The notes: a model not told the origin generated them from the letters alone. Counted from the first letter of the stretch, positions 7,901-17,305 are shown. The stretch is DNA of 42,087 nt from Pseudomonas sp. NFACC02 (GCF_900110765.1 NZ_FOEO01000047.1:1-42087), one strand, 5' to 3'. Made by a program: numbers and translations.

Positions 7901-9589
7901 ATGACGAATAGAACAATAACAATGACTGTTAATGCCATCGAGTGCACGGCACAACAAGAACCCGTCCAACAATACAGGGCGGTGGCCTATGCCGTCATCA
8001 CAGCCATAGCCACGTTCGGCACACCCATGGCGCGGGCGTTTGAGTTCAACACCGGGGTCGAAGACCTGAAGGTTCGGTGGGACAACACGCTCAAATACAG
8101 CGCCGCGTGGCGCGTCAAGGATCAGTCCTCGAAACTGACCGGCGACGCCAACCAGGATGATGGGGATAGGAACTTCGACAAAGGCCTTATTTCCAACCGC
8201 GTCGACATTCTTTCCGAGCTCGACGTGACGCGGAACAACGTTGGGATGCGCGTCAGCGGCGCAGGTTGGTATGACTCTGTCTACAACCAAAGCAATGACA
8301 ACGACTCTCCGTTCACCAACAACTCCACCTCGGCATCCTACGATCATTTCACCTCTGAAACCCAGAAACTGCACGGTCGTAAGGCTGAACTGCTGGACGC
8401 GTTCGTCTTCGGCAAAACCGACATCGGCGAGATGCCTGCGACCATCCGTGTTGGTCAACACACTGTCCTGTACGGCGAAAGCCTCTTTTACGGTGCGAAC
8501 GGTATTGCGGGCGGGCAGGCTCCGGCCGATATCGTCAAGCTGCTTTCCGTCCCCGGTACGCAATTCAAAGAGCTGGTGCGTCCGGTCCCTCAGATTTCCG
8601 GTCAAATCCAGCTGCGCGACAACCTGGCGCTCGGCGCCTACTACCAGTTGCACTGGGAGAAAGATCGGCTGCCGGCGGCGGGCAGCTATTTTTCCACCGT
8701 GGATCTACTTGACGACGGCGGCGACAGCATTTTGGCCGGGCCAGGGAGTCGTTTCATTCGCGGCAAGGACAAAGACGCGAAGGACTCGGGGCAGGGTGGT
8801 CTGCAGCTGCGCTGGCGGCCAGAAAACATCGATGCCGAATTTGGCCTCTACGCCATCCAGTACAACGCCAAGAGCCCGGTGGTTCATAGCAACCTGAGCC
8901 CGTCATTCGCGCCGACGACGTACGAGTTGGTGTATCCCGAAGACATCAGGGCGGTGGGGGCGAGCTTCAGTACCACCGTAGGTGATACCAACGTCGCCGG
9001 TGAGTTCTCGGTGCGGGACAATATGCCGCTGGTGCCTGCCGCAGGTGCGGTGACCGTGTTCCCCGGCCAGGAAGCCAACAACGGCCACCACCCGCTGTAC
9101 CCGGTTGGCCGTACGGCTCATGGTCAGGTGTCCTGGATCGGTCTGCTCGATGCGGGCCCGCTCTGGGAAGGTGGCAGCTTTATCGGTGAAGTCGCATGGA
9201 ACCGCCGTCTGAGCGTGACCAAGAATGCCGATGCGCTGGACCCCAACTCAACGCGCGATGCCGGTGCGATCCGGATGATCTTCGAACCGGCCTATTACCA
9301 GGTCCTCGATGGTGTCGATATTACCGTACCGATCGGTGTGGGTTATGGCCTGTTCGGTAAGTCCTCAGTGATCAACCCGGGCTTCAGCGTCAACCACGGT
9401 GGTGATTACAGCTTCGGCGTCAAGGCCGACTACCTGAAAACCTGGAAATTCAGCCTGATGTACACCGGCTTCTTCGGTGGCGAGGGAACCAGTGTCGAAC
9501 CGGCCAACTCGCCCGTTCAGGCCTATTCGTACGGTCAGTCCCTCAAGGACCGCGACTTCATCGCGTTTTCAGTCCAGCGTTCGCTCTAG
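7901..9589 (+). CDS. DUF1302 family outer-membrane protein (562 aa)
   Basis: A DUF1302-family protein, predicted to be an outer-membrane beta-barrel. After an extended N-terminus it has a hydrophobic signal segment (YRAVAYAVITAIATFG) ending near ARA, followed by FEFNTGVEDLKVRWDNTLKY-type early strands, GQHTVLYGESLF, a PVPQISGQIQL segment, and many aromatic-rich amphipathic strands. The C-terminal residue is Leu rather than the usual Phe. The ATG at 7901 is preferred; a TTG lies four codons upstream. In pseudomonads this family is habitually found with DUF1329, YCF48-like and MMPL genes, exactly as here. The set is thought to serve hydrophobic or ester substrates, but its biochemistry is unproven. 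The signal starts unusually far from the N-terminus, so an internal start is possible. Confidence 0.85.
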   Translation: MTNRTITMTVNAIECTAQQEPVQQYRAVAYAVITAIATFGTPMARAFEFNTGVEDLKVRWDNTLKYSAAWRVKDQSSKLTGDANQDDGDRNFDKGLISNRVDILSELDVTRNNVGMRVSGAGWYDSVYNQSNDNDSPFTNNSTSASYDHFTSETQKLHGRKAELLDAFVFGKTDIGEMPATIRVGQHTVLYGESLFYGANGIAGGQAPADIVKLLSVPGTQFKELVRPVPQISGQIQLRDNLALGAYYQLHWEKDRLPAAGSYFSTVDLLDDGGDSILAGPGSRFIRGKDKDAKDSGQGGLQLRWRPENIDAEFGLYAIQYNAKSPVVHSNLSPSFAPTTYELVYPEDIRAVGASFSTTVGDTNVAGEFSVRDNMPLVPAAGAVTVFPGQEANNGHHPLYPVGRTAHGQVSWIGLLDAGPLWEGGSFIGEVAWNRRLSVTKNADALDPNSTRDAGAIRMIFEPAYYQVLDGVDITVPIGVGYGLFGKSSVINPGFSVNHGGDYSFGVKADYLKTWKFSLMYTGFFGGEGTSVEPANSPVQAYSYGQSLKDRDFIAFSVQRSL

Positions 9590-9621
9590 CTATAAAAACA
9601 AGTTCAGCAGGAGATTTCGAA

Positions 9622-10995
9622 ATGCAAGCGAAACACACGTTGTTATGCCTCGCGATGTGGAGCGTCGTGTTCTCGGCGCCCCACGTTCTGGCCGCCGTTT
9701 CTGCAGATGAAGCGGCCGCACTGAAAAGCACATTGACGCCGATGGGCGCGGAAAAGGCCGGTAACAAGGATGGCACCATCCCGGCCTGGACCGGCGGATA
9801 CACCACAGTGCCAGCAGGTTACAAGAATGGCGACGCGCGACCTGACCCGTTCGCCAGTGAAAAGCCGTTGTACAGCATCACCGCGAAGAATATGGACACC
9901 TACGGCGACAAGCTCAGCGACGGCATCAAGGCCATGCTGAAAAAGTACCCGGATACTTATCGTCTGGACGTCTACCCGACTCACCGTACGGCCGCTGCGC
10001 CGCAGTGGGTGTATGACAACACGTTCGCCAACGCCACCCGTGCCCACCTAAAGGACGGCATCTGGGTCGATGGCGCCTATGGCGGTGTTCCATTCCCGAT
10101 TCCGAAGAACGGCGCCGAGGCCATGTGGAACCACAAGCTGACGTGGGTCGGCGAGGCGACCTCTTACGCCTTCAACAACTACGTCGGCACGCCTGACGGC
10201 AAGTTGGTGTTGTCAGTGCGCGGCTACAACAAAGCCATGTACCCGTACTACAAAAAGGACGGCTCGCTGGAGACATTCAAGGGGCAGACCGAATTGCTGC
10301 GCGTCTGGATGACCGATCCCCCCATCAAGAATGGCGAGCAATTCGTGCTCATCGACTCGGTCAATAAACCGCGTCAGGCGTGGCAATACCTGCCGGGTCA
10401 GCGCCGGGTGCGCAAGGCGCCCACTCTCGGCTATGACACGCCGTCGGACGTCAACTCGGGCATGGAATACTACGACGAATCCTACATTTTCCTGGGCGAC
10501 CTGGACCGCTATGACTGGAAACTGGTTGGGAAGAAGGAGTTGTACATTCCCTATAACAACAACAAATTTCTGCAAAAAGATGTGTCAATCGAAAAGCAGT
10601 TGATGCCTCATCACGTCAACCCCGATTCAACCCGCTGGGAGCTTCATCGCGTGTGGGTTGTGGAAGCGAACCTCGCTGCCGGCAAACGCCACGTGGTGCC
10701 CAAACGTCGCTACTACCTGGACGAAGACACCTGGGGGGCGGTCCTGGCCGATGGTTGGGATGGTCAAGGGCAACTGTGGCGCACCCAGATCGCGTTGCCT
10801 TTCCTGATGATGGACGGCCCGTTCGTGTTCCCGAACATCCAGTGGTCTACCCATAACTTGCAGACGGGTGGCTGGAGCGGTGTCGGGGCGACGAACTGGA
10901 GCGATCCTTCCTACACCTACCACTTCAAGATGTTGAACGACGTCAAGACGGCAGACTTCACCCCCGAAGCCATGTCGGGGGAGGGTGTCCGTTAA
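9622..10995 (+). CDS. DUF1329 family periplasmic/outer-membrane lipoprotein-fold protein (457 aa)
   Basis: A DUF1329 protein with a clear signal peptide (residues 1-24, cleavage after VLA), then the typical opening SADEAAALKSTLTPMGAEK and GTIPAWTGGY. The body is rich in Trp/Tyr and includes RVWMTDPP, RQAWQYLPGQRRVRKAP, YDEPSY-like (MEYYDESYIF) and RYYLDEDTW segments. The fold is related to LolA/LolB-like lipid carriers in this family, which suggests handling of a hydrophobic ligand in the periplasm. It has a strong AGGAG site and a 32-bp gap from the DUF1302 gene, so the two are cotranscribed. A terminator-like hairpin follows. No Cys lipobox is evident after the signal. Confidence 0.85.
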   Translation: MQAKHTLLCLAMWSVVFSAPHVLAAVSADEAAALKSTLTPMGAEKAGNKDGTIPAWTGGYTTVPAGYKNGDARPDPFASEKPLYSITAKNMDTYGDKLSDGIKAMLKKYPDTYRLDVYPTHRTAAAPQWVYDNTFANATRAHLKDGIWVDGAYGGVPFPIPKNGAEAMWNHKLTWVGEATSYAFNNYVGTPDGKLVLSVRGYNKAMYPYYKKDGSLETFKGQTELLRVWMTDPPIKNGEQFVLIDSVNKPRQAWQYLPGQRRVRKAPTLGYDTPSDVNSGMEYYDESYIFLGDLDRYDWKLVGKKELYIPYNNNKFLQKDVSIEKQLMPHHVNPDSTRWELHRVWVVEANLAAGKRHVVPKRRYYLDEDTWGAVLADGWDGQGQLWRTQIALPFLMMDGPFVFPNIQWSTHNLQTGGWSGVGATNWSDPSYTYHFKMLNDVKTADFTPEAMSGEGVR

Positions 10996-11007
10996 GGCGC
11001 GCAATGG

Positions 11008-11046
11008 CCGAGAGCCGTCAAGGGACTCTCGGTCGTTGTTTTTTTG
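11008..11046 (+). terminator. Rho-independent terminator after DUF1329 gene
   Basis: CCGAGAG (11008-11014) pairs with CTCTCGG (11026-11032) and is followed by a T-rich run at 11036-11046. It stands inside the otherwise rightward transport block, so the YCF48 and MMPL genes probably receive reduced read-through or have their own promoter in 11047-11201. Confidence 0.75.
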
Positions 11047-11201
11047 TGAATGAGCTCTTTTCGTCCGGACGTGCGAGATGCAACGGCTGATGATTGCGCT
11101 ACTGCCACGGCGGGTTTCAGGCCGACGCCCTATCTGACTTGGTCGAGTTTCAGCGTGGGGAGCAACGTCAGATAAAAATTATAAAAAGCTGGAGAAGGTC
11201 T

Positions 11202-12299
11202 ATGCGTGCGAATCGAATGGTCTGTGGTGTCATCACAGCCGCGTGTTTATGGGGCTGTGCTTTGTTTGCTCAGGCCACGGTGCCTGGCGTCCTGGAGCGA
11301 CCTTCCCAGGTTTCGCCTCATGCTCAGAACGCGGTACTGGTAGCGATCACTGCAACGCCCAAACGTTTGGTGGCGGTCGGCGAGCGAGGCATCGTGGTGC
11401 TCTCGGATGATAACGGCGCGACTTGGCGTCAAGCGAACGTGCCCGTGAGCGTGACGCTGACAGCGGTTCAGTTCGTGAGCGACAAAGAAGGCTGGATCGT
11501 GGGCCACGGCGGCGTGCTGTTGCACAGCCAGGACGGCGGAGAAACCTGGTCCAGGCAACTGGACGGTGTATCACTGGCCCAACTGCTGGTGCGGGCGTCC
11601 GAGGCGCGCCAGCAAAGCAAGGAAGGTGATCCTGACGAACTGGAGCGCGAGGCCAAAGCTGCGCAACTGATGGTCAAGGACGGACCGGACAAACCGTTCC
11701 TCGATGTGTACTTCAGCAACGAGCGCACCGGCTACATCATCGGCGCGTACAACCTCATTCTACGGACCGACGATGGCGGCAAGACCTGGCGGCCCTGGCA
11801 GTCCCATGTCGACAATGCGATGGGCTTGCACCTCTATGCCATCCGCGGCAGCGGTCCGAACCTTTATCTCGTCGGCGAGCAAGGCAGCGTCTTTCACTCC
11901 GACGACGACGGTGGCCATTTCGTGCCGGTCGAGACCCCGTATCAAGGCAGTTATTTCAACCTGCTCGTCGAATCCTCTGACAAGCTGATCATCAGCGGCC
12001 TGCGCGGCAGCGCGTACCGTACCGACGACCGGGGTGCGCAGTGGACAAAGATCGATATCCCCTCCGGTGCTTCTATTACCGGCAGTGTGCGGCTCAAGGA
12101 TGGAAGTCTCGTACTGGTCAATCAATCGGGGCAACTGCTGATCAGCCAGGACAAGGGCAACAGTTTTCAACTGTCACCGCTCAAGCAACTCCCGCCGTTG
12201 GCGGGCGTCACTCAATCGGCTGATGGAAGCCTGGTTGTGGTCGGAATGCGTGGCGTCACCCGAATCAGTCTTGCCAGCGTCATCGGGAGTACGAAATGA
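11202..12299 (+). CDS. YCF48/BNR-repeat (Asp-box) exported protein (365 aa)
   Basis: A predicted beta-propeller of the YCF48/Hcf136-like family. The signal peptide (residues 1-25) ends around AQA. At least six Asp-box-like repeats are visible: SDDNGATW, SQDGGETW, TDDGGKTW, SDDDGGHF, TDDRGAQW and SQDKGNSF. The start at 11202 follows GGAGAAGG; upstream in-frame starts would not give a signal peptide. It overlaps the MMPL gene by four bases (ATGA), indicating translational coupling. In pseudomonads this protein accompanies an MMPL transporter and DUF1302/DUF1329 proteins, presumably as a periplasmic partner of the transporter. Glycosidase function is unlikely; these repeats here mark the propeller fold only. 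Confidence 0.85.
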   Translation: MRANRMVCGVITAACLWGCALFAQATVPGVLERPSQVSPHAQNAVLVAITATPKRLVAVGERGIVVLSDDNGATWRQANVPVSVTLTAVQFVSDKEGWIVGHGGVLLHSQDGGETWSRQLDGVSLAQLLVRASEARQQSKEGDPDELEREAKAAQLMVKDGPDKPFLDVYFSNERTGYIIGAYNLILRTDDGGKTWRPWQSHVDNAMGLHLYAIRGSGPNLYLVGEQGSVFHSDDDGGHFVPVETPYQGSYFNLLVESSDKLIISGLRGSAYRTDDRGAQWTKIDIPSGASITGSVRLKDGSLVLVNQSGQLLISQDKGNSFQLSPLKQLPPLAGVTQSADGSLVVVGMRGVTRISLASVIGSTK

Positions 12300-14788
12300 A
12301 ACCAGATACCCCATCTCACATTCAGCCTCCCGTCTGCAGCCTGGGCGATTTCGATAAAAAATCCGGGTCCTGGCTGGAACGTTTGTTCTTCAATAATCGC
12401 ATCATGGTATTGGCCGTCTGTCTGCTAGTGACGCTGGTACTGGCTTTCGAAGCAACGAAGTTGCAGCTCAATGCCGACTTCGAAAAAATGATCCCGACCA
12501 ACCACCCCTACATCGCCGAGTACCTCAAACATAAAGGCGACATGAAAGGCTTCGGCAATGCTGTGCGTATCGCAGTGGAAGCCAAAGACGGGACTATCTT
12601 CAGCTCGGCGTACCTGGAAACGCTCAAAGCGCTCAATGATGAAGTGTTTCTGACTCCCGGTGTTGATCGCCCCTTCATGAAGTCGCTATGGACGGCGAAC
12701 ACCCGTTGGCTGGGGGTGACCGAAGACGGCCTCGATGGCGGCCCGGTGATCCCGGATAACTATGACCAATCGGCCGAAAGCATTGCACAGACGCGCACGA
12801 ACGTTGAGCGTTCCGGAGATGCCGAGCAACTGGTGGCCTCGGACTACAAATCAAGCATTATCTTCGTACCGTTGTTGGATACCAATCCTGCTACCGGCAA
12901 GGCGCTGGACTACCGCCAGCTTTCTGATCAGCTCGAAGGACTGCGTGAAAAGTATCGCGCCCAAGGTGTTGAGTTGCACATCACCGGTTTTGCGAAAGTG
13001 GTGGGCGATTTGATCGACGGCATCCGCCAGGTGCTGATGTTTTTCGTGTTGACCATCGTTATCGCAGGCGCAGCGGTGTTCTGGTATACCCGCTGCATCC
13101 GTAGCACGCTGCTGGTGGTGGCGACATCGCTGGTAGCGGTGACCTGGCAGTTGGGTCTGCTGCCTTTGCTCGGCTTCGAGCTGGACCCTTATTCCATACT
13201 CGTTCCCTTTCTGGTCTTCGCTATCGGCATCAGCCACGGCGCCCAGAAAATGAACGGAATCATGCAGGACGTGGGTCGGGGAATGCACAAGCTGGTCGCC
13301 GCACGTTACACCTTCCGTCGTCTGTTCATGGCCGGGCTAACGGCGCTGCTATGCGATGCGGTGGGTTTCGCGGTGCTGCTGGTCATCAACATTCGCGTGA
13401 TCCAGGAGCTGGCGATTACCGCCAGTATTGGCGTCGCAGTGTTGATCTTCACCAACCTGATCCTGCTGCCAGTGCTTCTGAGTTTTACCGGCGTCAGCGC
13501 CCGAGCTGCGCAGCGCAGCATGCGTGACGAGGCGGGCGAGGCTGCGGGGGCGCAGAAGCATGTGGTGTGGCGTTTCCTTGACCTGTTCACCGAGCGTAAA
13601 TGGGCCACCGTCGCCGTGCTGGTGTCGCTGGTTTTGGGCATTGGCGGCTTCCTCGTAAGCCTGCACTTGAAAGTCGGTGACCTTGATCCCGGTGCGCCAG
13701 AGCTGCGCAGTGACTCACGCTACAATCAGGACAATGCGTTCATGGCCAACGCCTATTCGGCGAGCAGTGACGTGCTGGTGGTGATGGTTGAAACCGCTAA
13801 CGATCAGTGCACTTCCTACAAGACTCAGTCGCTGGTTGATACGCTGGAATGGGAGCTGCATGACGTAGACGGTGTAGAGGGCACCAACTCCCTGCCATTG
13901 CTCAGTCGTCGTATCACGGTGGGTATGAACGAAGGCAACCCGAAGTGGTACGAACTGGTGCCTAACCAATGGACTTTGAATACGGTGGCAAACCGTACCC
14001 CTCGTGAAATCTTCAACCAGGGCTGCAACCTGCTTTCACTGTTCGTCTACCTGGAAGACCATAAAGCCGACACTCTGACCCGCGTGGTGGACAAGGTCGA
14101 AGTGTTCGCCGCAAAAAACAATACGGACGACGTGAAGTTCCTGCTCACGGCAGGTAATGCCGGCATCGAGGCTGCGACCAACATCGTGGTCAAGAAGGCC
14201 AGCCATGAGATGTTGCTCTGGGTCTACGGAGCGGTGATTTTGCTGTGCTTCATTTCTTTCCGGTCCTGGCGTGCAGTGATTTGCGCAGTTGTGCCACTAG
14301 CGTTGACGTCGATTTTGGCGGAAGCGCTGATGGTCTCCCTCGGCATGGGTGTGAAGGTCGCGACCCTGCCGGTCATCGCGCTAGGGGTGGGGATTGGCGT
14401 GGACTATGCGCTGTACGTGTTGACGATTGTGTTGGGACAGTTGCGTCAGGGCGCAAGCCTTTCGGAAGCGTACTACCGTGCGCTGACCTTCACCGGCAAG
14501 GTGGTGATGCTGACCGGGGTGACACTGGCGCTGGGCGTCGCCTCCTGGGCGTTTTCGCCCATCAAGTTTCAGGCCGACATGGGCATCCTCCTGGCCTTCA
14601 TGTTCATCTGGAACATGCTGGGTGCACTCATTCTGCTGCCTGCTCTGGCGTATTTCCTGCTACCGCGAAACAGCGTTTCTGTCGACCAGGCATCCGCTGA
14701 AGACATCCTCGCGAAGGAATTACGCAATGTCTCCCACGGCAGCGATTGTGCCAGGCATCAACGTTCTTCGCGGGCAATGAGCCTGTAA
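12296..14788 (+). CDS. RND superfamily / MMPL-type inner-membrane transporter (830 aa)
   Basis: A large inner-membrane transporter of the RND/MMPL superfamily. TM1 spans about residues 36-53, followed by a periplasmic loop (residues 55-235), a cluster of five TM segments (about 240-400), TM7 (about 435-455), a second large loop, and a final TM cluster (about 645-800). The second half carries the hallmark GVGIGVDYALY with Asp703-Tyr704. The equivalent position in the first half reads FAIGISHGAQ and lacks the Asp-Tyr pair, so only one half has the canonical proton-relay motif. It is translationally coupled to the YCF48 gene. Expected to move a hydrophobic substrate; whether import, export or periplasmic transfer is not known. 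Two terminators follow. Confidence 0.9.
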   Translation: MKPDTPSHIQPPVCSLGDFDKKSGSWLERLFFNNRIMVLAVCLLVTLVLAFEATKLQLNADFEKMIPTNHPYIAEYLKHKGDMKGFGNAVRIAVEAKDGTIFSSAYLETLKALNDEVFLTPGVDRPFMKSLWTANTRWLGVTEDGLDGGPVIPDNYDQSAESIAQTRTNVERSGDAEQLVASDYKSSIIFVPLLDTNPATGKALDYRQLSDQLEGLREKYRAQGVELHITGFAKVVGDLIDGIRQVLMFFVLTIVIAGAAVFWYTRCIRSTLLVVATSLVAVTWQLGLLPLLGFELDPYSILVPFLVFAIGISHGAQKMNGIMQDVGRGMHKLVAARYTFRRLFMAGLTALLCDAVGFAVLLVINIRVIQELAITASIGVAVLIFTNLILLPVLLSFTGVSARAAQRSMRDEAGEAAGAQKHVVWRFLDLFTERKWATVAVLVSLVLGIGGFLVSLHLKVGDLDPGAPELRSDSRYNQDNAFMANAYSASSDVLVVMVETANDQCTSYKTQSLVDTLEWELHDVDGVEGTNSLPLLSRRITVGMNEGNPKWYELVPNQWTLNTVANRTPREIFNQGCNLLSLFVYLEDHKADTLTRVVDKVEVFAAKNNTDDVKFLLTAGNAGIEAATNIVVKKASHEMLLWVYGAVILLCFISFRSWRAVICAVVPLALTSILAEALMVSLGMGVKVATLPVIALGVGIGVDYALYVLTIVLGQLRQGASLSEAYYRALTFTGKVVMLTGVTLALGVASWAFSPIKFQADMGILLAFMFIWNMLGALILLPALAYFLLPRNSVSVDQASAEDILAKELRNVSHGSDCARHQRSSRAMSL

Positions 14789-14820
14789 CAACCTTCTTGT
14801 GTTCGCTCCTCTTTGAACCG

Positions 14821-14848
14821 CCCATTCGTTGATCGAGTGGGTTTTTTT
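14821..14848 (+). terminator. Terminator of the transporter block
   Basis: CCCATTC (14821-14827) pairs with GAGTGGG (14835-14841), with one G-U pair, followed by TTTTTTT. It is the end signal for the rightward 5532-14788 block. Confidence 0.8.
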
Positions 14849-14949
14849 ATGTCCAACTGCAGGCAGTGGACGCAAATCAAGCACGCCGCCGGCCTCCAGC
14901 CGCAGACATGCAGGGTCCTCAAGATCGTTCGAGTCGCTGCACGCCAGAA

Positions 14950-14981
14950 AAAAAGGGCGACCCGCGAGGGTCGCCCTTTTT
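14950..14981. terminator. Strong bidirectional terminator between convergent genes
   Basis: A 14-bp perfect stem with A-run and T-run flanks: AAAAAGGGCGACCC, loop GCGA, GGGTCGCCCTTTTT. It separates the rightward MMPL gene from the leftward CitE-like gene and can act for both. Confidence 0.9.
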
Positions 14982-15002
14982 CATAACACACATGGCAATC
15001 AA

Positions 15003-15812
15003 TCAATCACGCAGTGCCAACAACCGATGGGCGCGGGCTATCACCGGGGCGTCGATCATGGCGCCATCGAGCCTGAACGCACCCCGGCCATCACACGCTG
15101 CGATCACGCGTTCGGCCCAGTCCAGATCTGCCTCGCTTGGGCGCAGTGCCGCGTGCACGACAGCCACTTGCTTCGGGTGAATACACAGTAAACCGGCGAA
15201 GCCCATATCCGCTGCTGCGCGTGCCGCCTGCTCTAGACCTGCGGCGTTATCGATGCTGGGGACGACGCTTTCGAGCGGCATCGCCAAGTCTGCCAGTCGG
15301 CTATGAAGGAGCAGTTCATAACGCACATGGTCGAGCATGCGCTCAGCGCCCTGGCTGCCTTCAATCAGTCCCAGATCCAGACCCAGATCGAGCCGCCCGT
15401 AAGTCAGCAGTAACACGCCGGAGGTCTTGGCCATGGCGGGCAAGGCGGCCAGTCCGAGTGCGCTTTCAATGATGGGAATCACCGACTTGCCGGTGTCCAC
15501 GGCGTGTTGAACCTGGGCCCGACTTTCGGCCTTTGGCAGAAAAATGCCCTCAACGCCGCTATGACGGCAGGCTTGAAGGTCGTTGTCGTGCTCAACATGG
15601 CTGGCCATGTTGACACGCACCCACACCCGCGCCTCGGGGGTATTGTCGAGAAAAGCAAGGAGATGCTCCCGCGCCTGAATCTTCTGGCTTTCCTCGACGG
15701 CGTCTTCGAGGTCGACGATCACCACGTCAGCGCCGCTGGCAAGCGCCTTGGCGAAGCGTTCCGGGCGGTCACCTGGAACGAAGAGTGCAGAGCGTATCGT
15801 TTTATGTTCCAT
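15003..15812 (-). CDS. CitE/HpcH-family CoA-ester lyase (269 aa)
   Basis: A member of the HpcH/HpaI aldolase (CitE-like) family of Mg-dependent C-C lyases that cleave 3-hydroxyacyl-CoA or malyl/citramalyl-CoA-type esters. It opens RSALFVPGDRPERFAKAL, followed by the VIVDLEDAV core with acidic residues. IPIIESALG (about residue 125) and YGRLDLGLDLG (about residue 150) supply the conserved metal-site Glu and Asp. IHPKQV near the C-terminus is the usual family end motif. The ATG at 15812 gives the normal CitE-like length; a longer in-frame reading is not supported. It lies 11 bp after the acyl-CoA dehydrogenase gene in one leftward operon. Together they suggest desaturation, hydration and retro-aldol cleavage of a branched or dicarboxylic acyl-CoA, though no hydratase is visible here. 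Confidence 0.85.
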   Translation of the reverse strand: MEHKTIRSALFVPGDRPERFAKALASGADVVIVDLEDAVEESQKIQAREHLLAFLDNTPEARVWVRVNMASHVEHDNDLQACRHSGVEGIFLPKAESRAQVQHAVDTGKSVIPIIESALGLAALPAMAKTSGVLLLTYGRLDLGLDLGLIEGSQGAERMLDHVRYELLLHSRLADLAMPLESVVPSIDNAAGLEQAARAAADMGFAGLLCIHPKQVAVVHAALRPSEADLDWAERVIAACDGRGAFRLDGAMIDAPVIARAHRLLALRD

Positions 15813-15823
15813 GGGGTTCTCGC

Positions 15824-16984
15824 TTAGAACGAGCGTGGCAGTTCGAGCAAGTGCTCGGCGACGTAGGAAAGAATCAGGTTGGTGGAGATCGGTGCGACCT
15901 GGTACAGACGGGTCTCGCGGAATTTCCGCTCCACGTCGTATTCGCAGGCAAAACCGAAACCGCCGTGGGTCTGCAGACAGGCGTTGGCCGCTTCCCACGA
16001 CGCCTTCGCCGCGAGGTACTTGGCCATGTTGGCGCTGGCACCGGCGTTCTTGCCGCTGTCGTATTCCTCGCAGGCACGCCAGCGCATCAGGTCGGCGGCT
16101 TCGATCTCGATGTGAGCCTCGGCGATCGGGAACTGCACGCCCTGGTTCTGCCCGATCGGGCGACCAAACACCACGCGGTCGCGGGCGTAGGCCGCGGATT
16201 TTTCAATGAACCAGCGACCGTCGCCGATGCACTCGGCGGCGATCAGCGTGCGCTCCGCGTTCAGACCGTCGAGGATGTACTTGAAGCCCTTGCCCTCTTC
16301 GCCAATCAGGCTGTCGGCCGGCAGTTCAAGGTTGTCGAAGAACAGCTCGTTGGTTTCGTGGTTGACCATGTTGGCGATGGGCTGAACGGTGAGGCCTTTG
16401 CCAATGGCCTCACGCAGGTCGACCAGGAAGATCGACATGCCTTCGGATTTCTTTTTCACCTCAGCCAGCGGCGTGGTGCGCGCCAGCAGGATCATCAGGT
16501 CGGAATGCTGAATGCGCGAGATCCAGACCTTCTGGCCATTGATCACGTATTTGTCGCCCTGCTTCACGGCGGTGGTCTTGATCTTGGTGGTGTCAGTCCC
16601 GGTAGTCGGCTCGGTGACACCCATCGATTGCAGACGCAGTTCACCGCTGGCGAGCTTGGGCAAGTAAAAGCGCTTCTGCTCCTCGCTGCCATGCCGCAAC
16701 AGGGTGAACATGTTGTACATCTGGCCGTGTACGGTGCCGGAATTGCCACCGCAGGCGTTCACCTCTTCAAGAATGACCGACGCTTCGGCCAGGCCCAGCC
16801 CTGAGCCGCCGTATTCCTCCGGGATCATCGCCGACAGCCAGCCTGCGTCGGTCAATGCCTTGACGAAGGCTTCGGGGAAGCCTTTTTCTTCGTCGATCTT
16901 GCGCCAGTATTCAGCCGAAAACTCGGCACACAGGGCGCGAACGCCCTCGCGGATGGCATTCAGTTCTTCGGTGTTGTAAGACAT
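15824..16984 (-). CDS. Acyl-CoA dehydrogenase, isovaleryl-type active-site placement (386 aa)
   Basis: An FAD-dependent acyl-CoA dehydrogenase that introduces an alpha,beta double bond into an acyl-CoA and passes electrons to ETF. Visible features are IPEEYGGSGLG (residues 54-64), the MGVTEPTTGTD FAD/substrate motif (121-131), VWISRIQHSD (153-162), and a C-terminal THGGFGFACEYDVERKFRETRLYQ segment. The usual catalytic Glu in the Tyr-Glu-Gly-Thr motif is absent (YQVAPIST instead). The likely base is Glu244 in LNAERTLIAAE, the position used by isovaleryl-CoA dehydrogenase, which suggests a branched substrate. The ATG at 16984 follows AGGAG. It is the first gene of a leftward pair and diverges from the thiolase gene across 415 bp. 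Confidence 0.9.
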   Translation of the reverse strand: MSYNTEELNAIREGVRALCAEFSAEYWRKIDEEKGFPEAFVKALTDAGWLSAMIPEEYGGSGLGLAEASVILEEVNACGGNSGTVHGQMYNMFTLLRHGSEEQKRFYLPKLASGELRLQSMGVTEPTTGTDTTKIKTTAVKQGDKYVINGQKVWISRIQHSDLMILLARTTPLAEVKKKSEGMSIFLVDLREAIGKGLTVQPIANMVNHETNELFFDNLELPADSLIGEEGKGFKYILDGLNAERTLIAAECIGDGRWFIEKSAAYARDRVVFGRPIGQNQGVQFPIAEAHIEIEAADLMRWRACEEYDSGKNAGASANMAKYLAAKASWEAANACLQTHGGFGFACEYDVERKFRETRLYQVAPISTNLILSYVAEHLLELPRSF

Positions 16985-17253
16985 GGTGGCTCCTCGTAGG
17001 GGCACCCGCAACGCTGGCGGGCACATGGACAAATTGGTCGAAATACATGTCGGTGTGTTGGCACAGGCCGCTGTCGTTGTTCCCACAATTGCGCGATGCG
17101 CGCGCGGGTGTGCCAGCCGCACGCATGAAAAACATCCGGGGAATACAGGCCAGCAGGTTGGCGCGTACGAACCTCCTTTGCAGTCGTGCGCGCATCATGC
17201 AAGGGGACTTAGTCGCGAGGAATTCGCTTTTGCGGAAGACCGGTTGAGCAAAA

Positions 17254-17305
17254 GGCTAATGAGTTCGTCAGCGCTCTTCAGCATGTTCGACAGGGCTCAT
17301 TAGCC
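17254..17305. promoter_or_regulatory. Pair of inverted CTAATGAG half-sites, candidate operator
   Basis: GGCTAATGAG (17254-17263) and its exact complement CTCATTAGCC (17296-17305) lie 42 bp apart centre to centre, close to four helical turns. The right-hand site extends to CTAATGAGCCC on the minus strand, identical to 25327-25337 upstream of the acetyl-CoA hydrolase gene. This could be a looped operator, or a hairpin in the thiolase leader. Confidence 0.45.

Noticed and set aside
7802..8653. A 283-codon minus-strand frame over the DUF1302 gene
   Set aside because: Shadow of the plus-strand outer-membrane protein; the gene on the other strand has a signal peptide and family pattern.
15785..16804. 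A 339-codon plus-strand frame over the acyl-CoA dehydrogenase gene
   Set aside because: Antisense to a clear enzyme with intact motifs; no recognisable domain.
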